Positions 1 through 7,017 of a stretch of DNA of 31,259 nt are shown in pieces (positions within the stretch are counted from its first letter, which is position 1; each line of letters starts with the position of its first letter). Position numbers and translations under genes: made by a program. The stretch is from positions 1 through 31,259 of the IMG/VR virus record IMGVR_UViG_3300005563_000321, one strand, 5' to 3'. This DNA comes from a virus. The notes under the pieces are model-generated. The model did no database searches, was not told where the DNA came from, and worked only from the letters and a program-made list of their open reading frames with translations.

Positions 1-981
1 CGCATACGTTCCCGGTTGCAGGAACGACGAGAACAACGACTCGAGACGAACGAAGTAGGCGCGGAGCGTGTAATCGACGAACGCACGACCCTGCACCTCA
101 ATGCCGGTTCCCCAGCTTGTCGTGCGATCGATGATGCCCAACAGGTGCGGGGGAATGCCGAGCAAGGTCGCGATCTCGCCACGCTGAAACTCGCGCGACT
201 GCAAGAACTGAGAATCCTCAGGCGTCAACGAAATCGGTGTGTACTTCGCACCACCACCGATAACGATCGGCAACGACGAACGCCCAACACCCGCATGGTT
301 CTGGATGAACTGCTCAGCAGTCGCCTTCACTTCATCCTGGGTCAGAGGCACATCGGTCGAGATAATGCCCGTCGACATGATGCCGTTCTTGAAGAACGAC
401 CCCGAAACCTCATCCAGAGCAATACCCAGACCGATAGCGTTGCGGCAATACTCAACGATGCCCATGCCCTTGACATCGTTCGGGAGCATGTTCGACGCAA
501 CATGCCACATCAACGCCGTGTCGCGCAGCTCACCGTTCACCGTGTACTGGCGGAACCCATACGCATCCCACGTCACAGCAACCTGATCCGGGTTCAGTAT
601 CCGCCACTTGTTCGCGGTCCCAGAACGATCAAAACCAACCGCGATCCCATACGCATTACCGCGCAGAATCAGCGACGTCACAATCTGCCCAAGACCCTGC
701 TGCAGATTGAAATCCATGAACGGGTCAATGAGCTGCACCGGCTTGTTCACAACCGGGATACGCAACCCAGACGGGTCCTGCGTGAACCCCTGCAACGGCG
801 TCAACGACACCGCATCCGAGATAATCCGCACGCCCGCAAAGAAATCGATGACCGACAGTGCGGCACGATCATTGACCGTCACACCCGAGCTCGACCCGCG
901 ACCAGCACCCCACCTGTACGGGGTCAACGCGGACGGATCAAACGCTTGCCTGGCCTCGAGTGCACGACGGAGGACGCTCAC
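1..981 (-). CDS. Phage portal protein, HK97 type (3' end outside window)
   Basis: Forms the dodecameric ring at the capsid vertex through which DNA is packaged and to which the tail attaches. The open frame runs for 327 codons from GTG at 981 and leaves the window at base 1, so the C-terminus is missing. The translation has portal features: an N-terminal stretch on choosing residues for wall and stem, a segment ILRGNAYGIAVG, and the signature GEIATLLGIPPHLLG near residue 275. The GTG overlaps the stop of the small upstream membrane gene (GTGA), so translation is probably coupled. It follows the terminase large subunit, the normal order. The missing remainder and the capsid genes should lie immediately left of the window. 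Confidence 0.93.
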   Translation of the reverse strand, partial: MSVLRRALEARQAFDPSALTPYRWGAGRGSSSGVTVNDRAALSVIDFFAGVRIISDAVSLTPLQGFTQDPSGLRIPVVNKPVQLIDPFMDFNLQQGLGQIVTSLILRGNAYGIAVGFDRSGTANKWRILNPDQVAVTWDAYGFRQYTVNGELRDTALMWHVASNMLPNDVKGMGIVEYCRNAIGLGIALDEVSGSFFKNGIMSTGIISTDVPLTQDEVKATAEQFIQNHAGVGRSSLPIVIGGGAKYTPISLTPEDSQFLQSREFQRGEIATLLGIPPHLLGIIDRTTSWGTGIEVQGRAFVDYTLRAYFVRLESLFSSFLQPGTYA

Positions 982-1133
982 CGCTTACCCCCGAGATTGT
1001 AGGAAACAAAAACCAGATACGCGGCAACCGGAATCAACGCCCACCAAACCGAACCAGTCAAACCCCACACCACAAGAGCAAGGACAGTCACACCCATCGC
1101 CTCAAGCACGTAAGACAAGATCCGCTCAATCAT
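978..1133 (-). CDS. Small two-helix membrane protein between terminase and portal
   Basis: A 51-codon gene that starts ATG at 1133, overlapping the terminase stop (ATGATTGA), and ends in TGA overlapping the portal GTG. The product has two hydrophobic stretches, about residues 12-26 (VTVLALVVWGLTG) and 28-42 (WWALIPVAAYLVFV), then a short charged end, NLGGKR. I do not recognise a family. The tight overlaps on both sides and the continuous good frame argue that it is real. A membrane protein between terL and portal is odd, because its neighbours act on DNA and the capsid; it might serve superinfection exclusion or act as an accessory holin, but the sequence does not show this. Confidence 0.75.
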   Translation of the reverse strand: MIERILSYVLEAMGVTVLALVVWGLTGSVWWALIPVAAYLVFVSYNLGGKR

Positions 1134-2634
1134 CAGAAGACGGCACCAAATCGTTGAGGTTCGCCAAGAAGAACTCCTTTTTCGGCTTCTCCGGGGTCAA
1201 ACCCCAAACAGCCAACGCAGCCCCCTCAAGGGGATCGATAGGCACACCAGAGTCCCGGCGAGCAAAAACCTGACCATCACCGACCTTGCGCCACTTCACC
1301 CGAGCGGCAGCAGTCGACAAGGCCGCATCGCCGCGATGGGCGAACCGTCCGTAACGAACCTCATCAACCAGCACTGCACACGCCGCCTTGTACGCAGCCG
1401 TGTCCACAACACGAACCGGAAGACCAGCCGACCCAAGCGCAGGCAACATCGTTCCGGCAGGCCCAGACTGATCAACAGCAACCGACCCAATACGCCGACG
1501 ACTAGCAACATCCGCCAGATACGGCAGAACCCAATCCGTCCCAGAACGACGAACAACATCCACCGCAGAACGATCGCCAACCCGCCAAGACCAAACCACA
1601 GACGACCACTCACGATCCGGCGACATCGCCAGCCCGGCAGACAAAGCCGAGTCGGAAACCGTCAAATGCGGATCAAACGCAGAACCCCACTCAGCAGCAG
1701 GAATGACCGAGTTAGACAACGCCAGGTCATCCCAAATGCCCAACGCCTCACGCTTGAACGAATCCTCATCGGTCAAGTTCTCCCGCATCCGCTCCATCGA
1801 CTCCACAGGAGTCCGAGCAGGAAACGACGGATTAGCTTTCGCCCAAGCCTTCCGGTCATCAACATGCGCATCGTCATCCGCCGAAAACTCGACGTAAACC
1901 ATGTTCTTCGCTTTTCCCGACAAAGCCTTGTTGCGCCGGTTGGTGAACTCCTCACCCGGATCATTCGGACGAGGCGGCGTACCCATGAAGAACAACAACG
2001 CACCGGTCGGCTGCCGCGACTGGTTCGCGGCCGGAACCATATCCTCGAGAGCCTTCTCCGTCAGAATCTGGCCCTCGTCGAACACCTCGACATCGACCTC
2101 ATCAAAACCACGACCGAAGCCCTGCTCCCGAGCCCCGAACATAATCACCGACCCGTTCAGAAAACGGATCTCCTGCTCGCCATTCGTATTACGCGGATCC
2201 AACATGAACGGCTTGATCTTCTTCCGCGAAGTCATGCCCTTCAACGAACCAAACGTCTTAGTCGCCGTCCGAGTCCGATGCGCCGACCAAAGAACCGTCA
2301 ACCCCGGCGTCAGGATGCACAACGCGATCACGATCATCCCGATCAGGAACGTCTTCCCAACCTGACGCGGAATCGACAAAACAACCCCGCCGACCGTGGC
2401 CGCATACTTCCCATCAGCACGCTTACCCAAAGCGATCGACCCGATACCGTGCTGCCAGGCATCAAAGGTCACACCGACCTCAGCACACTGAGCAACCACC
2501 CGAGGCCAAGCAGTCGTCACAATCCCCTCAGGGATCACAACATGCCGAGCAACCTCAGATAGCTTCGGCGTTGAATGGCTGGTCGGTGACTTCGGCGCGG
2601 GAATCTCCGGCCTCCTTGGCGTCAATCGCCTCAA
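1126..2634 (-). CDS. terL: Terminase large subunit
   Basis: ATP-driven DNA packaging motor and nuclease. Residue numbers refer to the TTG start at 2634. Walker A is IPRQVGKT at residues 88-95. Walker B is VEVFDEG at about 182-188, with the catalytic carboxylate E187. The C-terminal RNase H-like nuclease begins near AVDQSGPAG, about residue 390. Length (502 aa) is normal for the family. The start is uncertain: TTG at 2634 or TTG at 2625 both precede the conserved segment LSEVARHVVIPEG, and both overlap the small subunit gene by 70-80 bases. A GTG at 2538 would remove conserved sequence. The downstream partner is the small membrane gene and then portal. Confidence 0.95.
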   Translation of the reverse strand: MRRLTPRRPEIPAPKSPTSHSTPKLSEVARHVVIPEGIVTTAWPRVVAQCAEVGVTFDAWQHGIGSIALGKRADGKYAATVGGVVLSIPRQVGKTFLIGMIVIALCILTPGLTVLWSAHRTRTATKTFGSLKGMTSRKKIKPFMLDPRNTNGEQEIRFLNGSVIMFGAREQGFGRGFDEVDVEVFDEGQILTEKALEDMVPAANQSRQPTGALLFFMGTPPRPNDPGEEFTNRRNKALSGKAKNMVYVEFSADDDAHVDDRKAWAKANPSFPARTPVESMERMRENLTDEDSFKREALGIWDDLALSNSVIPAAEWGSAFDPHLTVSDSALSAGLAMSPDREWSSVVWSWRVGDRSAVDVVRRSGTDWVLPYLADVASRRRIGSVAVDQSGPAGTMLPALGSAGLPVRVVDTAAYKAACAVLVDEVRYGRFAHRGDAALSTAAARVKWRKVGDGQVFARRDSGVPIDPLEGAALAVWGLTPEKPKKEFFLANLNDLVPSSDD

Positions 2635-2833
2635 TCTCGTTCGCGATCGCCATCAACCGAATCGTCAAAGACGCCAAATCACGAGCCGGCGTGTTCTTGT
2701 CCTCAACCGCCGCAGCAACCCGAGCCCGAGTCGCCACCAACAGTTCACGCCGCGTCCCATGATCCGCAGCCTCAGTAATCGACTTCGGGTCAGCCCGCTC
2801 ATCCACACCAACCGCACGCAACTTCGCAACCAC
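2555..2833 (-). CDS. terS: Terminase small subunit
   Basis: Probably recognises the packaging site and delivers DNA to TerL. The 92-residue product begins with GTG at 2833 and carries a segment typical of actinophage small terminases: SITEAADHGTRRELLVATR, then ARDLASLTIRLM and a helical stretch rich in Glu/Ala. It sits just upstream of terL and just downstream of an HNH gene, the usual cos-phage arrangement. The frame is open back to the HNH stop at 2924, but no ATG, GTG or TTG occurs before 2833. A weak AAAGG lies about 10 bases upstream of the chosen start. Confidence 0.85.
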   Translation of the reverse strand: MVAKLRAVGVDERADPKSITEAADHGTRRELLVATRARVAAAVEDKNTPARDLASLTIRLMAIANEIEAIDAKEAGDSRAEVTDQPFNAEAI

Positions 2834-2923
2834 AAGATCACGACCTTTGGGAAAACGACGGAGGGAGATTTTTTCTGCTGGCGGGTCCGCAGCATGTTGA
2901 GACTGCAGAGATTTGACGCGCCC

Positions 2924-3226
2924 CTACCAGTCGAGTGGTCTTGTCTTCGGCATCGTCTTGTTGCCGCGTGACTGGTTGTGGGTTAGGTGCATGGCTTGAA
3001 GGTTGCTGATGTGCCACAGTCGGACGTCGCCTGGTTGGAGCATTGACTTGGGCACTATGTGGTCGGCTGACCATGACAGCGGGTGTGGGTATTTGAGTTG
3101 CATGTCGATTGGTTGGCGGCAGTCGGGTGCGTGGCAGATGTGATCCCATTTGCGTAGCTCGAGGCGTGCTGCTCGGTAGCGTGGGTCTGAGTAAGCGGGG
3201 TGGCCTTTGGGTTTCTTGCCGCCCAC
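2924..3226 (-). CDS. HNH endonuclease next to terminase
   Basis: A 100-residue HNH nuclease. The motif is visible as C-x4-C (CHAPDC), then SADHIVPKS containing the DH pair, then LQAMHLTHNQSRGNK containing the HN element. Short HNH proteins beside terS and terL in other phages stimulate the terminase and are needed for cos cleavage; that role is inferred from position. The start is GTG at 3226 with GAGG seven bases upstream. It ends in PLDW and TAG, a common style of ending for this family. Confidence 0.9.
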   Translation of the reverse strand: MGGKKPKGHPAYSDPRYRAARLELRKWDHICHAPDCRQPIDMQLKYPHPLSWSADHIVPKSMLQPGDVRLWHISNLQAMHLTHNQSRGNKTMPKTRPLDW

Positions 3227-3369
3227 TATCGAACCTCTATTCGATGGCGTGTGATGTGGTGTTGCGCTGCGGCCTTCAGCGCCCGTGTAACGAGTTGGGA
3301 CCCCTTGGTGTCACTGTGACCCGTGGGCGCTTTCCTGTACTGCTGGCGGTACTGTTTCGAACGTGTGTG

Positions 3370-3471
3370 CTATGCCTGATCGTTGTCGATGAGTGCGAGT
3401 GCCATGTGCGCGGCTTCGATGGTGGCTTCACGTTCGGTATCGGTGAGGTCAGCCGGCGTCAGTGGTTGCAT
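3370..3471 (-). CDS. 33-residue hypothetical protein
   Basis: Starts ATG at 3471 inside the end of the preceding gene, with GGAG seven bases upstream, and ends in TAG at 3370. The product is acidic and helical (TDTEREATIEAAHMALALID). I do not recognise it. After the TAG the same frame stays open for 46 codons to another TAG just before the HNH ribosome binding site, with no normal start codon in between. This could mean a nonsense mutation, readthrough, or only chance. The 143 bases from 3227 to 3369 otherwise show no gene. Confidence 0.5.
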   Translation of the reverse strand: MQPLTPADLTDTEREATIEAAHMALALIDNDQA

Positions 3472-3661
3472 GTTCTGTCTCCGGTTCACCGATGGATGCT
3501 TGACGCGCGTATGCCTTCAACGCTTCCCATTCGTTGCCGGTGAGCTTGTCCTGTAGCGGCACGAAGTGGATGGGCTTGGGCGGGTAGTCGGCGCGATCGA
3601 ACTCTTTGTCGAGTTCGGCTGGTACGTCGCGCGCTTCGGGAACCCATGCCGGGTCGGTCAT
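3449..3661 (-). CDS. 70-residue hypothetical protein
   Basis: Starts ATG at 3661 within an ATGA overlap with the upstream gene. The product is hydrophilic, rich in Pro, Asp and Glu at the N-terminus (WVPEARDVPAELDKEFD), with one helix-prone segment around NEWEALKAYAR. No family is recognised. It is part of a chain of small overlapping genes (3985 to 3370) ahead of the HNH and terminase genes, so it is likely co-transcribed with the packaging genes. Confidence 0.65.
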   Translation of the reverse strand: MTDPAWVPEARDVPAELDKEFDRADYPPKPIHFVPLQDKLTGNEWEALKAYARQASIGEPETEHATTDAG

Positions 3662-3813
3662 CGTAGGTGTAGCTCCAAGTCGTTGAGGATCTCGGATAGT
3701 TCGGGGTCGGTTTCGCGCCAGAGTTCGATTTGGCGGAGTGTGTCGTCGCGTTTGTGGACGAGCGCACTGATGGCCTCGAGCAGTTGGTCTTCGCGTTTGC
3801 CGACGTCAACCAC
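3658..3813 (-). CDS. 51-residue coiled-coil-like hypothetical protein
   Basis: The chosen start is GTG at 3813, which overlaps the stop of the membrane microprotein upstream (GTGGTTGA). A longer TTG start at 3861 is possible but would lie wholly inside that gene. The product is highly charged and helical (KREDQLLEAISALVHKRDD, then ELSEILNDLELHL) with a heptad-like pattern. The stop overlaps the next ATG (ATGA). The function is unknown. Confidence 0.6.
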   Translation of the reverse strand: MVDVGKREDQLLEAISALVHKRDDTLRQIELWRETDPELSEILNDLELHLR

Positions 3814-3985
3814 GGAGCAGTTTCTTGAGGTCGCGGTCGGTGAGTGTGAGTTGGTCTTCAACGATGCGGAAGCCAGCGACCCAGATGCCGAGGATGATGG
3901 CGAGTGGGATGGTGTGCCAGCCTGCGGTCATGCATGCGATGAGGGCAGCAGTTTGCAGTGTGGTAGTGATGATGCGACGTTGCAT
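3806..3985 (-). CDS. Single-pass membrane microprotein
   Basis: A 59-codon frame from ATG at 3985 to TGA at 3806. The basic N-terminus (MQRRIITTT) is followed by a hydrophobic helix of about 30 residues (TAALIACMTAGWHTIPLAII and LGIWVAGF) and a charged tail ending DLKKLLRG. This resembles an N-in single- or double-pass membrane protein. It is the first gene after the 240-bp intergenic region carrying the 51-bp dyad, and the first of four small overlapping genes. I do not recognise the family. A role at the membrane, such as exclusion or lysis timing, is possible but not shown. Confidence 0.6.
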   Translation of the reverse strand: MQRRIITTTLQTAALIACMTAGWHTIPLAIILGIWVAGFRIVEDQLTLTDRDLKKLLRG

Positions 3986-4060
3986 ACGTCACCGCCTGCG
4001 CGATTGGTGTGGGGAAGTAGGTGAGCAGTTTTGGCGACGTGCTCAGGTCCCTAGGTGCGG

Positions 4061-4082
4061 CGCTGACTTCCTAGGAACAGCG
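4061..4082. other. Imperfect palindrome, possible cos-region element
   Basis: The arms CGCTG and TTCCT face AGGAA and CAGCG around a central CCTAGG, with a two-base AC bulge on the left arm. A second CCTAGG lies at 4050-4055. It sits in the non-coding 3986-4225 region upstream of the HNH, terS and terL genes, where cos sites lie in many HNH-encoding phages. Only the position and the dyad support a cos role. Confidence 0.3.
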
Positions 4083-4116
4083 CTGCGTGGAGCTCAGCGG
4101 TTACGATCCGCTATAA

Positions 4117-4167
4117 CGATGTAACCTTTTTGTGACATCGGGAAGATGTCACGTTTCTGTTACATCG
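4117..4167. repeat. 51-bp nested dyad of four GATGT(A/C)AC boxes
   Basis: The outer arms are CGATGTAAC and GTTACATCG; the inner arms are GTGACATC and GATGTCAC. Both pairs are perfect and share one centre at 4142. The result is four copies of an 8-mer, GATGTMAC, in alternating orientation, separated by T-rich spacers. It lies between the HNH gene ending at 4226 and the membrane microprotein starting at 3985. It may be a multi-site operator, a terminase or nuclease recognition site, or part of the packaging region. Lack of a clear U-tract makes a simple terminator less likely. Confidence 0.75.
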
Positions 4168-4225
4168 ACTCGACCAAATCGAGCCCCTAAATCCCGTGGG
4201 CGCTGCCGGGATAACGCAGACGTGT

Positions 4226-4804
4226 TCAGTTGAGCCTCCATGCAGCGAGCAACTTGGAGGACTTCGATTGGTTGCACGGCGGACAGGCCGGCACCAGATT
4301 TCCGACACCGTGCGAGCCGCCCTTAGCTACGGGAACGACATGATCCCAATGGATCTCGTTCAGTCGTTTTCCGCAGTAGGCACAGCGGCCGTCGAACCTG
4401 ATCAGGGTGCGTCTCAGGTCACGTTCGGTGACCAGATACGAGCCGTTCCCCAGGATTCGAGCGCGGCGCGATGCTGCGTTGAGTCGGCCCAGTTCACGCG
4501 AACGCTCACCGTTGCGTCGGTACCAATCGCGGACGTGCGCTGAGTACCTATCGCGATGCACGGCGCGGTATTCAGCCTCTCGCTGTCGGGTTTGATTTCG
4601 ATGGCGCATCCCGTAGTCGCGGGCAAGTTCGCGCGCCCGTTCCAGATGATCATGCTTCCATGCCTTGCTGCGCGCGATCCACGCATCACGGTCGGCCCGA
4701 TACCTAGCCGACGCTCGAGCCTTCTCTGCGGATGCCTTGCACTCAGGCGAGCAGATCGATCTATGTCTCGGTGGAAGTTCGCCACCACATACCCGACAGA
4801 TCAC
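4226..4804 (-). CDS. HNH endonuclease with N-terminal zinc finger
   Basis: A 192-residue protein that starts at GTG 4804, overlapping the metallophosphoesterase stop (GTGA). Residues 3-21 hold an N-terminal zinc knuckle, CRVCGGEL then CSPEC. A long basic helical middle (rich in Arg, Lys, Tyr) follows. The C-terminal HNH domain has CAYCGK, then HWDHVVPVAKGG, then LVPACPPCNQSKSS, giving the Cys pairs and the catalytic DH. The form resembles free-standing phage HNH homing nucleases. No self-splicing intron was seen around it, so a role as a mobile gene is only inferred. Confidence 0.9.
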   Translation of the reverse strand: MICRVCGGELPPRHRSICSPECKASAEKARASARYRADRDAWIARSKAWKHDHLERARELARDYGMRHRNQTRQREAEYRAVHRDRYSAHVRDWYRRNGERSRELGRLNAASRRARILGNGSYLVTERDLRRTLIRFDGRCAYCGKRLNEIHWDHVVPVAKGGSHGVGNLVPACPPCNQSKSSKLLAAWRLN

Positions 4805-5937
4805 AGCACCGTCAAACTGCTCAGATCGAATCCCTGGTCGGTGATGTCGAATACCAGTAATCCGGGGTCTGAGTCGTCGCCCTTGATGTTCCGAAACCAG
4901 TCCGACCCGTTGTCGACGGTAGGGGCTTGAAGGAACCACTTCGAACGGCCCGTGTACGGATTGCGCCCGGTCGGTTCCACGCGGAGGCAGTGATAGTGAG
5001 CTCCGACAAGTACGTCAGCAGCGCCTACCGGCTGGCCGCCATGGATTTGGCCGGCCCACCATTCGATCGCTTTGCGCTGTCCGTACTGGTTCCCGTGGAC
5101 AAGGCCGATGACCGTTCCGTCGACGTCGATCGTCACAGACTCGTCGTACTGAGCCGGGAAGGTCCAAGACACGTCAAGATTGGCCGCATGCGCGACCTTC
5201 TCAACCTGCTTGTGAACGAAGATGCCTAGGTCGTCGCCCGGGCGACCTAGGTTTGTCTTACCCCTTCGCCACGCAGTGTGATTCGAGGGCACTGACACCA
5301 CGTCAACGTGACCGTGGCGATGCATCAACTCAACGAAGCTGTAGACCTCTGTGCCAGCCAAGTCCATCTGCTGCGCGAGGCTGAGATCGTTCGTGAATGC
5401 CGGGTTTCCACCGGACTCGAATCCCTCGAAGAGATCGCCGCCCTCGAGCAGCACTGTCTTGGCGGGTTTGCGTTGTGAGAGCAACGAGGTCAACTTCGCC
5501 CGCTTCTCGACCAGCCGGTCGATCAACTCGGGCGTCCCACCTCTAGCTCCCACCTTCCCGGCCTGCACATCGGAGAGGACAACCACCGTCGTGTGGCCGC
5601 TCAAGGCTGGCTTCAGTTGTTGACGCGGTTTCCTGCTCGCGGCTGCGTACAGCGCGGGAAGATTCAGGGATGCAGATTTTGGCCGATGCGAGAACCGGTA
5701 CGAGACGCGCCATGTGCCGTCCGGTTGCTGCTTCTGCCATTGCATGATGTTGCCGACGATCTCGATGGTGTCGGGGTCGTAGCCAACTTCGCGGAGGATG
5801 TCTTCGTCTTTGTCGACGGGTTTGATGAGACCGGTGACGGTCTCACCTTCGTCGCCATTGAGAACACGGCGAGCTCGCCACTCTTCGGGAATGTCGCGTC
5901 CCGTGAGCGCGTCAGCCACGGTCACAGTTGCACTCAT
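4801..5937 (-). CDS. Calcineurin-like metallophosphoesterase
   Basis: A 378-residue protein with the metal-binding motifs of the metallophosphoesterase superfamily in order: SDVQAGK (D123, Q125), GGDLFEG (D168), PSNH (N219, H220), VHGNQ (H281) and GAHYH (H314, H316). Gln at the usual D-x-H histidine is seen in phage versions of this family. Such phage enzymes are usually called metallophosphoesterases or nucleases; the substrate is not known. Residues 1-110 form an extra N-terminal domain (GLIKPVDKDEDI, then MQWQKQQPDGTW) that may bind DNA. It overlaps the upstream HTH gene by 26 bases and the HNH gene downstream by 4. Confidence 0.9.
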   Translation of the reverse strand: MSATVTVADALTGRDIPEEWRARRVLNGDEGETVTGLIKPVDKDEDILREVGYDPDTIEIVGNIMQWQKQQPDGTWRVSYRFSHRPKSASLNLPALYAAASRKPRQQLKPALSGHTTVVVLSDVQAGKVGARGGTPELIDRLVEKRAKLTSLLSQRKPAKTVLLEGGDLFEGFESGGNPAFTNDLSLAQQMDLAGTEVYSFVELMHRHGHVDVVSVPSNHTAWRRGKTNLGRPGDDLGIFVHKQVEKVAHAANLDVSWTFPAQYDESVTIDVDGTVIGLVHGNQYGQRKAIEWWAGQIHGGQPVGAADVLVGAHYHCLRVEPTGRNPYTGRSKWFLQAPTVDNGSDWFRNIKGDDSDPGLLVFDITDQGFDLSSLTVL

Positions 5938-6151
5938 GCTTCCTGTGACGTGCGACGGTTCCTCCGCCGATCTTGTGGCCTTCCGAGTACAGCGCCCTGC
6001 TGATGTCGGTGGCGTACATGTCGGACTCGAGTGCGTTGATGAGCGCTTTGCGGTCGATATCGTCGAGCTGTTCGATCAGGGTTCCGACACCACATCTGGT
6101 GCCTTTCCCGACTGGTTTCTGTGCCGCTAGGGCGGCTGCGAGCGATGACAT
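5912..6151 (-). CDS. Small HTH DNA-binding protein
   Basis: A 79-residue protein that starts ATG at 6151 with GGAG about 10 bases upstream. It has a pattern seen in actinophage helix-turn-helix proteins: GVGTLIEQLDDIDRKAL, then ATDISRALYSEGHKIGGGTV as helix-turn-helix, and RHRKHEC at the end. It is the first gene of the leftward late unit, right behind the promoter and terminator pair at 6285-6179. A regulatory role, or a small-terminase-like DNA-recognition role, would fit, but neither is proven. The frame is open further upstream to 6247, but that extension covers the terminator hairpin. Confidence 0.75.
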   Translation of the reverse strand: MSSLAAALAAQKPVGKGTRCGVGTLIEQLDDIDRKALINALESDMYATDISRALYSEGHKIGGGTVARHRKHECNCDRG

Positions 6152-6178
6152 TTCGGGTTTGCTCCGATCCCGGCCCAC

Positions 6179-6210
6179 GCAAAAGGCCCCCGAACAATGT
6201 CGAGAGCCTT
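6179..6210 (-). terminator. Intrinsic terminator / attenuator in late leader
   Basis: An 11-bp stem with three G-U pairs (minus strand AAGGCTCTCGA and TCGGGGGCCTT around a 6-base loop) runs into TTGCG, giving a run of four U. It lies about 40 bases after the predicted start of transcription from the promoter at 6257-6285 and ahead of the gene at 6151. It could end early transcripts, attenuate late transcripts, or both. Confidence 0.6.
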
Positions 6211-6256
6211 GGGTGTGATTCCGGCGCTTGGGTGCAATGCACCACAATCAATAAGG

Positions 6257-6285
6257 ATTATCCAGGTTGTCCAGGTACTTGTCAA
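6257..6285 (-). promoter_or_regulatory. Near-consensus leftward promoter, probable late promoter
   Basis: The minus strand has TTGACA (6285-6280), a 17-base spacer, and GATAAT (6262-6257). This is the best sigma-70-type promoter I found in the window. Transcription should begin near 6250 and proceed left towards 6151. It overlaps the stop codon of the early HTH gene ending at 6282. Confidence 0.8.
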
Positions 6286-6476
6286 GTCCCAATCTTGCGG
6301 CGGGTGGTTGTTTCCTTCTCGACCAGTAACAGGTCAGGCAGAAACAACCACATTTCCCTCCCCGGCCTCATCGTCCGAACCTTCCCCTGCGCCACCCATG
6401 AGTAGATAGTCGACCGCGATCTGTTGACTCTCGAGGGCGCTTCTCGGACGTTTACCCAGTTTTCGAGCTCGCTCAT
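6282..6476 (-). CDS. Excisionase/MerR-like HTH protein
   Basis: A 64-residue protein starting ATG at 6476 with GGAG upstream. It holds a winged-helix excisionase-type fold: [20 protein letters not shown], then WVAQGKVRT, then [11 protein letters not shown]. It is the last gene of the early unit and begins inside the preceding gene, overlapping it by 143 bases in another frame. It may be a recombination directionality factor for one of the two tyrosine recombinases, or a regulator of the late promoter that overlaps its end. The other MerR-like gene (21045-21242) sits closer to the integrase. Confidence 0.8.
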   Translation of the reverse strand: MSELENWVNVREAPSRVNRSRSTIYSWVAQGKVRTMRPGREMWLFLPDLLLVEKETTTRRKIGT

Positions 6477-7017
6477 CTTTCTCCTTTTGCTCGGCCTCGG
6501 TCAGCAGAGCCATCCGAGTGAACATCACTTCATCGACAACGGCACGGCATGTCTTCTCGGTGCATTTCACAACCGAATCGATCAACCGTTCACCGATGAA
6601 CCTGGGCGGGTAGTAACGCAGCGTCGTGCCCTGACAGGCCAGGCATCGGAAGTACTTCACCGCGTGAGCACGGTCTGACATGGGCCAGCGCGCCATCGCC
6701 GTTTCGACTTCTTGTGTGAGCTGCAACGCGAACTCGAATCCGACCGCGGCCACGTTCTCAAGGGTCGGCCACTGCTGAATCTCGGTCAGAAGTGCGGTGA
6801 TCTCTTCTGCCGCCAGCCACGTATCGGGGACACCGATTGGCATGTCGACGCGATGTCCACGGTGGGTGAACCATTCGTCAGGGTCAGCGCCGATCTTCAC
6901 GTAGCCGGCGACACGTAGCCAGGGAACATACTGGCGGGCGTTGTAGACGGCAGCGCGGAACCTGTCGAACTCCGCAGCCGTGAGTAGTCCGACGTTGCCC
7001 TCGATTTCGTCGCTCAA
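6334..7017 (-). CDS. Zinc-ribbon hypothetical protein
   Basis: A 227-residue protein. The chosen start is TTG at 7017, which overlaps the SSB stop (TTGA) and has CGGAG upstream. Four cysteines form a ribbon near residues 147-174 (CLACQG, then CTEKTC). The first 140 residues are helical and Trp-rich; the C-terminus is charged and low-complexity ([14 protein letters not shown]). Such proteins occur in actinophage replication modules without known function. Its final 47 codons overlap the HTH gene at 6476 in a different frame. Confidence 0.75.
   Translation of the reverse strand: MSDEIEGNVGLLTAAEFDRFRAAVYNARQYVPWLRVAGYVKIGADPDEWFTHRGHRVDMPIGVPDTWLAAEEITALLTEIQQWPTLENVAAVGFEFALQLTQEVETAMARWPMSDRAHAVKYFRCLACQGTTLRYYPPRFIGERLIDSVVKCTEKTCRAVVDEVMFTRMALLTEAEQKEKDERARKLGKRPRSALESQQIAVDYLLMGGAGEGSDDEAGEGNVVVSA

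Noticed and set aside
16-2562. Long plus-strand frames of 328 and 408 codons over the portal and terminase genes
   Set aside because: They mirror the codon bias of the minus-strand genes, are Arg/His/Pro-rich and match no protein style; the minus-strand frames carry clear portal and terminase motifs.
2834-2923. UAG readthrough joining the HNH protein to the terminase small subunit
   Set aside because: The frame is open between the two, but the HNH protein ends in a way usual for its family and the GTG at 2833 gives a small subunit of usual length and N-terminus.
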